Source: JAXGPF01 sp964650945
GTDB lineage: Bacteria > Verrucomicrobiota > Kiritimatiellia > JAAZAB01
Direction of reading: 5' to 3'
DNA: 10,271 nt
Assembly: GCA_964650945.1 (NCBI GenBank)
Contig: CAZYXU010000137.1
Coordinates: 1-10,271 of the forward strand
Part shown: positions 1-6,868 of the stretch, one piece after another
Layout of the letters: the number at the start of each line of letters is the position of its first letter
Numbering within the stretch: the stretch's first letter is position 1
The notes under the pieces: generated by a model
What the model was told of the DNA's origin: nothing
The model's input: only the letters and a program-made list of their open reading frames with translations
The model's database searches: none
Program-made: the position numbers and the translations under genes

Positions 1-1060
1 AATTCACCGCCCGGCATGATTCGCGGACCACCAGTTCCGCGGGCACAAACTCCGCCTGCCGTTCCGTTATCCCCCCCGCGCGAATCCGGCTGAGCAATTG
101 AACGGCGCGCTGCCCCAACTCTTCCAGTGGCTGGCGTACCGCCGTCAAATCCGGAATCCAGGGATGAAACGGATGGGGCACATCGTCAAATGCCAGGACG
201 GCGATGTCGTCCGGCACCCGCAGGCCCACCTCGCGGATCAACGCCAACACCTGTGGGACCACATTGCCCATCAGTAAAAATAACGCCGTGATTTTCCGCT
301 CCGCCAGCAACCGACGCAGCCGGGACAGGTTTTCCGGTTGTTCATCGAGAAAAACAGCATGTTCCTCCGGCTGCCCCTCCCCGGGCGCCCGCGCCGCCCG
401 TGCCCCGGCCAGCCGGTGTTGGATAAATCCCGGCCGGCTGGTGGTTGCCACCAGGGCGATCTGGCGATGTCCCAGCCCCAGTAAATACTCCATGGCCCGG
501 CGCGCCCAAACGGCATGATCGATGGTTACACAGTGAAAAGGGTGTTCCGACGGCAGGCGATTGATCAAGACTACGGGGATTTTCGGCTGCAGTTTCTGTA
601 AACTGTCAATCCGCCGATAGTCAAACGAAATGCCGATGTAACCGAGCAAATCCGGGGCGCGCTCCAGCAGGGCGTTGTCATTGAGAAATTCCAGCCGGCA
701 TTTGTTTTCCTCCGCCGCCTGCTGGATGCCGTAAAAAATCGGGCTAAAAAATATCCCGGAAGGCCGGTTGGCGGTAAAATTGAAGCTGATGCCGACAATC
801 CGCCGCCCCGCCGGCGGCAAGCCGGTGTGCCTGTCCGCCACAAAGGTCCCCTTCCCCGGCCGGCGATAGATCAAGCCGCGCGTTTCCAACTCCCGCAAAG
901 CCTGCCGTACAGAAACGCGGCTGATGCCGTATTCACCGCCCAGGACTTTTTCAGATGGCAAGCACTGGCCCGCAAGCCATTTACCGCCGCGAATGGCATT
1001 GCCAAGCTCATCGATCAGCGGCTGAAAAATTTTCCCGGTTGTATTTGCCCGCCTGCGCAT
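1..1060 (-). CDS. GntR-LacI hybrid transcriptional regulator (3' end off the window)
   Basis: The frame is open from an ATG at 1060 to the window edge, giving 353 residues and no stop. It is a DNA-binding repressor-type protein with two parts. Residues about 10-74 form a GntR-type winged helix: the pattern G..L..Q.LPSE (31-37), a helix-turn-helix around GISRVSVRQAL (45-55) and the wing RRPGKGTFV (66-74) are diagnostic. Residues from about 86 onward resemble the LacI/periplasmic-binding effector domain, with LGLGHRQIALV followed later by LRVPDDIAVLAFDD and a closing ELVVRESC, so only a few residues are probably missing. A strong ribosome binding site (GAGGAAG, 1073-1067) lies 6 bases before the ATG, which settles the start. 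The gene has its own promoter with an overlapping inverted repeat, suggesting autoregulation. Family knowledge says such hybrids sense sugars or related ligands; the ligand here is unknown. Confidence 0.92.
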   Translation of the reverse strand, partial: MRRRANTTGKIFQPLIDELGNAIRGGKWLAGQCLPSEKVLGGEYGISRVSVRQALRELETRGLIYRRPGKGTFVADRHTGLPPAGRRIVGISFNFTANRPSGIFFSPIFYGIQQAAEENKCRLEFLNDNALLERAPDLLGYIGISFDYRRIDSLQKLQPKIPVVLINRLPSEHPFHCVTIDHAVWARRAMEYLLGLGHRQIALVATTSRPGFIQHRLAGARAARAPGEGQPEEHAVFLDEQPENLSRLRRLLAERKITALFLLMGNVVPQVLALIREVGLRVPDDIAVLAFDDVPHPFHPWIPDLTAVRQPLEELGQRAVQLLSRIRAGGITERQAEFVPAELVVRESCRAVN

Positions 1061-1079
1061 AGCACACTTCCTCAGCAAA

Positions 1080-1104
1080 CATACATGTATTTATATCATG
1101 TATG
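1080..1104. promoter_or_regulatory. Inverted-repeat operator overlapping the -10 region
   Basis: Two perfect 8-base inverted arms, CATACATG (1080-1087) and CATGTATG (1097-1104), are separated by 9 bases. The first arm lies within a 10-base perfect palindrome ATACATGTAT (1081-1090). The heptamer CATGTAT also recurs directly at 1084-1090 and 1097-1103, a 13-base period. The arms bracket the -10 hexamer, an ideal position for repression by blocking polymerase. GntR-family operators are usually short AT-rich palindromes, so the most likely binder is the regulator encoded directly downstream; the regulator at the other end of the cluster is an alternative. Binding is inferred. Confidence 0.65.
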
Positions 1105-1117
1105 CAATAAATGTCAA
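1090..1117 (-). promoter_or_regulatory. Sigma-70-type promoter of the downstream GntR-LacI regulator
   Basis: On the minus strand a perfect -35 box TTGACA (1117-1112) is followed after 16 bases by TATAAA (1095-1090), a five-of-six match to the -10 consensus. A run of eight T immediately upstream of the -35 box could act as an AT-rich UP-like element. Transcription would begin roughly at 1080-1084, giving a short leader of about 20-25 bases that includes the GAGGAAG ribosome binding site of the gene starting at 1060. This is a sequence match only; the start site is inferred. Confidence 0.75.
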
Positions 1118-1198
1118 AAAAAATCTTAACTGTTATCCCACAGGTCTGATATGCGATCTGAAAAGTCAGTTGCACGAAAATGTATATCGTTGACCATA

Positions 1199-4100
1199 TT
1201 ACTTTTCTTCCAATACCACCGGCAGTTCGCCCTCAAAGCCGAAGCTCCGGCCTTTGATATCGCCATTGAAGTGAAAAAGGGCGCGGGTATGTTCGTCGCA
1301 CTGCAACTCCCCATCGCGGCGCGGCGGATTGAATTCCGACTGGTAGCGTTGATTGCCGGAGATGCGCAATTCGTCAACGAAGGCATCCATGTTGGAGTGC
1401 TTGTAACCGAGATAAAGCATCTGCATGGGGGTGGCCGGGGTATTTCCCTGGTATTGGATGGATGCATTTGACAACCGTTGGCCGTTCACAAAGACATCCG
1501 CCATCATGGTGTCGGGGATGACGCGATTGGTTCTAACCGCGTTCCGCGGTCCCCATACCCAGGCGATATGCACCCATTGATCATGTTCAAAAAGAGCGCC
1601 TTGATAATAAGTACGCATGTTTTTGCGCCCTTCCTGGCCGTCGGTCAGAAAACTGCCCCGCAGGTATTTGGCGCTTCCCATTATGGTATAATCCAGCGTG
1701 TAAACTGCATCCGTGTCGGGTGCGTCCATGGGAGCGAAAATTAACCGTTTAAAAATTGAAGATTTATCGCTCCGGGCGATTTCCGGCGTCATGAGCTCGG
1801 CGGAACTCCATGCTGGTTTAAACCAGAATTCGATCGTTCCTTCCTTCCATGGCAGGAATTGACCGCCGTTGCCGGACGGGTGCGGCGCGCCCGGCTGTAA
1901 AACCAGGGCGCGCAAGCCGGCGAGATACAGCGCCTGGTTGTCCGGGAGATCAATGGCGCCCGGTCCGAACCGCGTGTCCGGGGGATAGGACCGCGGCGGC
2001 GCCGGTTTCGGCTCGCGCGACCAGGGCTTGTCGGCGGGCATAAAATAATTGGCCGGGGCGTTCACCGCGAAAAACGGCGGAATATTGCGCACGCGCACGA
2101 GCATATTATCAACCGGCGCGAAACTCCAGAGGCCGGGCTGACCGGCCGGCAGGTCCACCCACCCATGCCGCGGCTGGCCATCAAACAACGGGGCGCCATC
2201 CGGCGCAAATAATTTGGCCGTGCCCTCGAAAAATATCTGGGCGTCGGCAGAATCTTCCGGCAGGCTGAAATAGTAACGCTCCGGCGGCGTTTGCCGCAGG
2301 GTCGGCAACCAGTAACCGGGCGCATAAAAGACCATGGGCGCCTGGCTGTCGGCGATGGCGAAGATCGCGCCTTTTTTGCGGGGCAGGATTTCATAATCGC
2401 CGGCCGGGGCGTCCTTGGGTATCAGGACTTCCGCGCTGCCGGGATGATAGCCCTGGAAATCCGGGGCAAAATCGGTTACGCGCAGGAAATTCAAGCCGGC
2501 CATGGTTTTCGTGTTCAAGATCCGCACCCTGGTGCCGCCGACGGCCGCGGCCCGGTCTTCGCCCGCCTCCACCCATACCTGGACCTTAACCGTTGCGTTG
2601 GTCTGCTTGCGGACGATGATGGAAGTATCGCGGCTGGCATCGTTATAGCCCAGCATCGAGACCAGGGATTTAGTGTCGGCGCCGGCGCGGGTGACGACAT
2701 CCAGCGCGTAAGGCACGCCTTCCAGGTAAAACGCCACATTATGCGCGGCCAGGCGGGTCGCGGGGCGGATGGCATCGTTTTCAGGATCGTAAGTCTGCGC
2801 CAGCCGCCGTAACTGGAGCGCCAGCAGTTCGGCATAGGCGGGCTGGCCGGTCTCGTTGTAAAGGAACCAGCCGATCCGCGGCTGGGGATTGGTATAGATC
2901 ACCGGCGGCGTGCCGAGCAACTGCCACCAGTAACGCGCAAGGCGCAGGGCGACTTCGCGGTATTCCGCATTGCCGAACACCTGCCAGGCCTCGATGATGG
3001 CGCGGACATCCACGTTCGACTTGTAGGACGTGCTCCCGTAGGGCCGGAACTCCTTGCTTAAGCCCAGCACGGTTTCGAGGTCGGCGAACTGCTTGAATGT
3101 CGCCTCGGCCAACTCTTTGAGTTGCGGGTCGAGAGTAAAGGCATACGCCTGTGTGATCAGACGGAAGAGCATCAAGGGGCGCCAGGCCTGGGCGGCTTTT
3201 TCCGGCGACCAGGCGCGTTTGATGCCGTCCGCGTATTCCAACATGCAGTCCCGCGCGCGCCGGTAGCCGGTAAGGTAGTAATAAAGCATGATGTTTTCGA
3301 AATTGCTGGAACTGCTGATTTCAAGCGCCGGATCGTCGCCCCAATAGAACGGCAGGTTGGCGCGCGGCTCCGGACTGCTGCGGTGCAGGCCGCGGATTGT
3401 CTGCTTGCCATCCCAATGGGCGAGGATGGCGTCCATAAACGTGCGGTTGCACCCCTCGGCGAAGGCGCGGACTTCGCGTCCGCCGGCGCGGGCGTACAGA
3501 TACCAGAGATCCGACCGCAACGTGTAAGTTGCCCAATTATAGCGTTTCATGCCCGCATAACCGTTCTCGTGATATACCAGATGCGGGCCGGCAAAGTAGT
3601 CCACGAAACCATGTTCGCCCCAAGCGGAGTCGCACTGGATAAAATGGCGGAACGCCGCATCCACCGCTTTTTCGATGATGGAGAATTTTTCCGGCACACT
3701 GGGATAAAGCGGCCCAATCGCGCCGGACGCATAAATCGCCCAGGGATCGGCCAGCGCGTAAATCGGCGTGTTCTGGAGGCTGGCAGCTTCCGCGATCATG
3801 CCGGCCGCAGTGTCCGGCGCCAGCGGCAGGAACAGCAACACATGGGTTTTGCTCCAGCCAATGGCATTGCTGGGCTGGGCGGCGATTTTATTGACAAAGC
3901 CTTTTTCACGCATGCGCGCGCTATGGGTGTTTTCATACCAGGCCGGCAAATCCCATTTTTTGACCAAGGTGGCCGGGCGGAAATCCAGTTCGTCGCCGGC
4001 GCGGTTGCTGAATAATTTCAAAATCATGCGGTCGCGCCGGATTTCCAGCTCCTTGGGATGCTGCCGGGCGGCATCCTTGCAGGCGATCGCCAGGCCCCCG

Positions 4101-5176
4101 GCGCCGCCCTGCAGCGCGGCCCAATCGCCCATTTCATCGCCTGCGAAGATTGTGGCGACATCGCCGTTGGCGGCAAGCGTTCCAAGCATGAAATGGTTCG
4201 TGCCGTGTTTAAAGAAATAATGCTGATCCTGGAATACAAATGCCCCGGGGACCGTGTCGGAAAGCGGGCGGGCAATGCATGCCGTCGGCGTTTCCGGCCC
4301 AGCCGGCGCCGCCGGGGCGGCGCGGCCCCTGGCGAACAGCGCCCGGGGTGCGGCCCCGCCCGCGACGCCCAGTTCCCAGCCCAATTCCTTGAACCAGACC
4401 TCGTCGGTATTCCGGGTCAGGATCAGGGTGTGCGTGACGCTGGCCGCGGCCTGCCCGGCAAAACACTCCACGCGGGTGATATGGCGCGCCATTTTTTCGC
4501 CCTGGGCGGTTATATACCAACCTTCAAACCGGACACTGGCGGCGATGGGTCCATGCGCCTCGACCTCCATGGTTTCCTCATCCGGCGCGGCGCTGGCAGT
4601 CTCGCCCTTCTGGTTGACGACATAAAGTCCGCGCGTTCCGCGCGCATTAACCACCTTGCCGCCGGATTGATTGGCGATTTCGATAATGGGCGATATCCCC
4701 TTCCCCAGCACATAACGCGCCGTGCCGGTTTCAATCACAATTTGATCGCCGTTTTCAGCCAAGGTCAGGCGCGGCGCTGGCGCGGTGGATGCGGCCGGCG
4801 CCGGCGCGACAAAGCAACCCCTGGCGGGCGCAAGCAATGCGTCAAACCTGAGCCACTTAATGGCGCCTTGCGGCGACCAGCGCGCGGTTATTTCACGCTG
4901 GCTGGCGATTTCCCGGCCGGCAGCGTCAACCAGCCGGACCTGATTTTCTCCGTTAAGCGCGTCCCGGGGAAACGGGACGCCGAAAGTCACCGGGCGGACC
5001 ACGTCCGGAGCAATTCCCGCCGGCACGTCCATCAGGACCTGGAATTTTTCCATCCGGGGCGATGCAGCAGGTTTGGGGGGCGGCGATGCAGCGCTGGTGC
5101 AGGAGCAAGCCAGCCAAAGCATGCCGGCCAGGCATACGCCTGAAATAAAACTTTTTTGCGGCGTCAAGTATTGCAT
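1199..5176 (-). CDS. Giant exported PcRGLX/YetA-like (PL26-type) protein with C-terminal LamG-like domain
   Basis: About 1325 residues, last gene of the apparent operon, TAA stop at 1199-1201. Numbering from the upstream ATG at 5185: residues 1-30 are a signal peptide ending LACSC, possibly a lipoprotein site (Cys27 or Cys29, neither a perfect lipobox), followed by a proline-rich linker (34-45). Residues about 47-290 resemble the N-terminal beta-sandwich of the PcRGLX/YetA family (exo-rhamnogalacturonan lyases, PL26): VTFGVPFPRDAL (66-77), then VRLVDAAGREI and an IKWLRFD strand (109-115). Residues about 500-830 are rich in Trp, Tyr and helices, as in an alpha/alpha toroid. About 855-1050 is beta-rich. 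Residues about 1075-1290 form a LamG/concanavalin-like jelly roll: GTIEFWFKP (1116-1124), WVHIAWVWG, ADVFVNGQ (1229-1236), FVDELRIS (1269-1276). Function is inferred: surface glycan binding or cleavage. The PL26 link is distant and I cannot point to catalytic residues. Confidence 0.85.
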   Translation of the reverse strand: MQYLTPQKSFISGVCLAGMLWLACSCTSAASPPPKPAASPRMEKFQVLMDVPAGIAPDVVRPVTFGVPFPRDALNGENQVRLVDAAGREIASQREITARWSPQGAIKWLRFDALLAPARGCFVAPAPAASTAPAPRLTLAENGDQIVIETGTARYVLGKGISPIIEIANQSGGKVVNARGTRGLYVVNQKGETASAAPDEETMEVEAHGPIAASVRFEGWYITAQGEKMARHITRVECFAGQAAASVTHTLILTRNTDEVWFKELGWELGVAGGAAPRALFARGRAAPAAPAGPETPTACIARPLSDTVPGAFVFQDQHYFFKHGTNHFMLGTLAANGDVATIFAGDEMGDWAALQGGAGGLAIACKDAARQHPKELEIRRDRMILKLFSNRAGDELDFRPATLVKKWDLPAWYENTHSARMREKGFVNKIAAQPSNAIGWSKTHVLLFLPLAPDTAAGMIAEAASLQNTPIYALADPWAIYASGAIGPLYPSVPEKFSIIEKAVDAAFRHFIQCDSAWGEHGFVDYFAGPHLVYHENGYAGMKRYNWATYTLRSDLWYLYARAGGREVRAFAEGCNRTFMDAILAHWDGKQTIRGLHRSSPEPRANLPFYWGDDPALEISSSSNFENIMLYYYLTGYRRARDCMLEYADGIKRAWSPEKAAQAWRPLMLFRLITQAYAFTLDPQLKELAEATFKQFADLETVLGLSKEFRPYGSTSYKSNVDVRAIIEAWQVFGNAEYREVALRLARYWWQLLGTPPVIYTNPQPRIGWFLYNETGQPAYAELLALQLRRLAQTYDPENDAIRPATRLAAHNVAFYLEGVPYALDVVTRAGADTKSLVSMLGYNDASRDTSIIVRKQTNATVKVQVWVEAGEDRAAAVGGTRVRILNTKTMAGLNFLRVTDFAPDFQGYHPGSAEVLIPKDAPAGDYEILPRKKGAIFAIADSQAPMVFYAPGYWLPTLRQTPPERYYFSLPEDSADAQIFFEGTAKLFAPDGAPLFDGQPRHGWVDLPAGQPGLWSFAPVDNMLVRVRNIPPFFAVNAPANYFMPADKPWSREPKPAPPRSYPPDTRFGPGAIDLPDNQALYLAGLRALVLQPGAPHPSGNGGQFLPWKEGTIEFWFKPAWSSAELMTPEIARSDKSSIFKRLIFAPMDAPDTDAVYTLDYTIMGSAKYLRGSFLTDGQEGRKNMRTYYQGALFEHDQWVHIAWVWGPRNAVRTNRVIPDTMMADVFVNGQRLSNASIQYQGNTPATPMQMLYLGYKHSNMDAFVDELRISGNQRYQSEFNPPRRDGELQCDEHTRALFHFNGDIKGRSFGFEGELPVVLEEK

Positions 5177-5185
5177 AATGGTCAT

Positions 5186-5189
5186 TCCT
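5186..5189 (-). promoter_or_regulatory. Ribosome binding site that favours the internal ATG at 5176
   Basis: The best purine-rich element before the giant gene is AGGA at 5189-5186, directly abutting the ATG at 5185 (spacing 0), which is too close for efficient initiation there. The in-frame ATG three codons later (5176) sits 9 bases from it, a normal distance. Starting there removes only three residues (Met-Thr-Ile) and leaves the signal peptide intact, so I chose 5176; 5185 remains possible. Confidence 0.6.
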
Positions 5190-5269
5190 GTTGAGGATCA
5201 TCCCGGCAGTCTGATTTCCGACCTGATTGTTGTCTTTCAGCCTGATCCCCGGGGGGTTGCTACTGTTTC
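5186..5269. other. 84-base spacer inside the operon, no clear promoter or terminator
   Basis: This gap separates the beta-helix gene from the giant gene. It holds a C6G4 run near 5247-5256, three copies of CTGAT (5211, 5223, 5242), and a 6-base inverted pair GGATCA (5195-5200) / TGATCC (5243-5248). None forms a convincing intrinsic terminator because no U-tract follows, and I see no good -35/-10 pair on the minus strand. The stretch may modestly affect message structure or processing between the two genes. Confidence 0.35.
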
Positions 5270-6862
5270 CTAGCGGATATTCACTACCGCCCCACGCGGC
5301 ACATACTCGTAACACCCCATGTCCGCTATTTTCTGGAATCGGTCCAGCCGGTGATGCCCGTCAAGATCATGCCCATCCAGCATCCAAGCCTGATTAATGC
5401 CCGCATTGATGCAGGGCGATCCCCCGGTCAACCGGTAATTCCCGGCAGTCCAACCGGCGAATAGCGGATCATTGGTAATGTTATTGCCCGAATAATTAGT
5501 GTAGGCGGCGGTTAAAGCCGGCGCGAAGCAGCAGTTGGAAAGTGATATTCCGGTGGCAGTGGCGTAATAATTGCTGGAGCCGGCTTGCCCGGCGTTATTA
5601 TAGTACAACACGCAGTTAACCGAGGTGGCGGCATAGCTGAGATAATTGACTCCGCCGCCGCGCAGCGCCGCATAATTGCTGGCGATGGTGCAGTTGATTA
5701 ATTTTACCGCCGCGGTGCCGAGCCTGATTCCGCCGCCCTGGCCGCCGTTAGCGCCATCCGCCACATTATTAAGGATCAGGCAGTTCTGGACTGTGCCTTC
5801 CCGGCAATACAACCCGCCGCCGTAATAGCCGCTGCGGTTGCCCTCGACCACACAATCCCGGATGTATGCGTCATAATAAGAATGTATTCCGCCGCCGCCA
5901 TAATTCAATGCGACTTCCGTAACGGTTCGATTGCGGGCAATCAAACAATTGCGGATTGGACTGGTGGCGCTGGTGTAAATTCCGCCGCCATTGTTTGATG
6001 CGACATTATCGGTTATCCAGCAATTGGAAATAACCGCGCCCATGAGGCGGACGCCGCCTCCATAACCATCCCGGGCGATATTGCTGGCAATAACGCAATG
6101 GGTAAACAGGATGTTTACGTTCGGGTCGGTATAATCCCAACAGCCGCCCCCGTTGGTCATGGCGACATTACAGATCAAATCGCAGCCAGTAACCGTGATG
6201 TTGCTGCCGTAATATAAAAACAACCCGCCGCCATTGCCCGCCATATTTGTCTTGAAAACGCAGTCGTCAACCAGGGTGTTTCCGGCTTGATACAAATACA
6301 ATCCGCCGCCGTATGCGCCGCAAGTGTTGCCGACAAACGTGCAGCGCTGGATCACCCCGCTGCCCGTATAATAATACATGCCGCCGCCGTGGGCAAAGCC
6401 GGAAACGTTATTATTCGAAAACACACAATCCCGGACCGTGCCCTTATACATATACACGCCCCCGCCATTATCCGCAACGACAGACCCCCGGGTAATGTAA
6501 AGGTTTTCAAGAGTCCCCGTGGATGACGCCGTCAAATTGAAACACCGCACGGCATGGTTGCCGTCTATGATTGCCGGCCCGTTATTGGTGAACCCGGAAA
6601 TCTTAAGGCTGTTGCTGACCGTGATCTGGCTGGAAAGAATATACGTGCCGTTGGAAATCCATACCGTCTCGCCCGCGCCGGCCGCGTCAACCGCGGTTTG
6701 GATGTCATTAGCCGCCCGGCTCCAATCGTCATAGGGGAAAATATTCGGACCGTTGGTGGCGGCATATTTGTCCGCCATACCGGCCGTCATGCCATAGAAA
6801 AGCAAAACTGACGATAACAGCAGCAACCGCAGGTTATAATCAGACCGGTGACGTTCATTCAT
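5270..6862 (-). CDS. Secreted right-handed parallel beta-helix protein with choice-of-anchor Q-type C-terminus
   Basis: 530 residues, TAG stop. Residues 1-30 are a signal peptide (basic start, LRLLLLSSVLLFYG core, likely cleavage after GMA). Residues about 52-100 match the N-cap of beta-helix proteins (QTAVDAAGAGETVWISNGTY). From 133 to about 420 the chain consists of coils of 24-31 residues, each with a Gly-Gly-Gly turn followed by hydrophobic/aromatic residues, then an (N/D)C(V/L/T)(I/F) strand. Residues about 460-520 resemble the choice-of-anchor Q domain: SPCINAG (482-488), DGHDLDG (496-502) and DMGCYEY (514-520), a C-terminus common in secreted proteins of PVC-group bacteria and thought to relate to surface attachment. 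The ATG at 6862 is only 6 bases after the previous stop, with AAAGGA 9 bases upstream inside that gene. Such proteins may be polysaccharide lyases, adhesins or structural surface proteins; I see no recognisable catalytic set, so function is open. Confidence 0.9.
   Translation of the reverse strand: MNERHRSDYNLRLLLLSSVLLFYGMTAGMADKYAATNGPNIFPYDDWSRAANDIQTAVDAAGAGETVWISNGTYILSSQITVSNSLKISGFTNNGPAIIDGNHAVRCFNLTASSTGTLENLYITRGSVVADNGGGVYMYKGTVRDCVFSNNNVSGFAHGGGMYYYTGSGVIQRCTFVGNTCGAYGGGLYLYQAGNTLVDDCVFKTNMAGNGGGLFLYYGSNITVTGCDLICNVAMTNGGGCWDYTDPNVNILFTHCVIASNIARDGYGGGVRLMGAVISNCWITDNVASNNGGGIYTSATSPIRNCLIARNRTVTEVALNYGGGGIHSYYDAYIRDCVVEGNRSGYYGGGLYCREGTVQNCLILNNVADGANGGQGGGIRLGTAAVKLINCTIASNYAALRGGGVNYLSYAATSVNCVLYYNNAGQAGSSNYYATATGISLSNCCFAPALTAAYTNYSGNNITNDPLFAGWTAGNYRLTGGSPCINAGINQAWMLDGHDLDGHHRLDRFQKIADMGCYEYVPRGAVVNIR
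5597..6466 (-). repeat. Degenerate tandem coil repeats encoding the beta-helix
   Basis: Eleven Gly-Gly-Gly turns (residues starting 133, 159, 185, 211, 238, 268, 292, 322, 348, 376 and 402 of the beta-helix protein) recur with spacings of 24-30 residues, about 72-90 bases. In the DNA they appear on the plus strand as recurring CCGCCGCC-like blocks. The rest of each unit has diverged, so this is an old protein repeat rather than a recent DNA tandem array. Confidence 0.8.
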
Positions 6863-6868
6863 TATATT

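Noticed and set aside
1118..1198. Possible intrinsic terminator after the giant gene (CTGT-loop-ACAG followed by a short gap and eight T, minus strand)
   Set aside because: The stem has only four pairs and the T-run is separated from it by several bases. The T-run more plausibly belongs to the promoter just downstream, so operon read-through into the second regulator cannot be excluded.
3122..4015. 297-codon open frame on the plus strand
   Set aside because: It is a shadow of the helical region of the giant gene, with no ribosome binding site or domain that I can recognise.
4058..5143. 361-codon open frame on the plus strand opposite the giant gene
   Set aside because: It is antisense to a protein with clear signal peptide and domain motifs, and its translation is rich in Arg, Gly and Pro with no recognisable domain. 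Long antisense frames are expected in GC-rich coding DNA.
5599..6466. Regular CCGCCGCC blocks that could suggest a CRISPR-like or satellite array
   Set aside because: The blocks encode Gly-Gly-Gly turns of the beta-helix; the unit length varies and the rest of each unit is diverged, so there is no DNA-level array.
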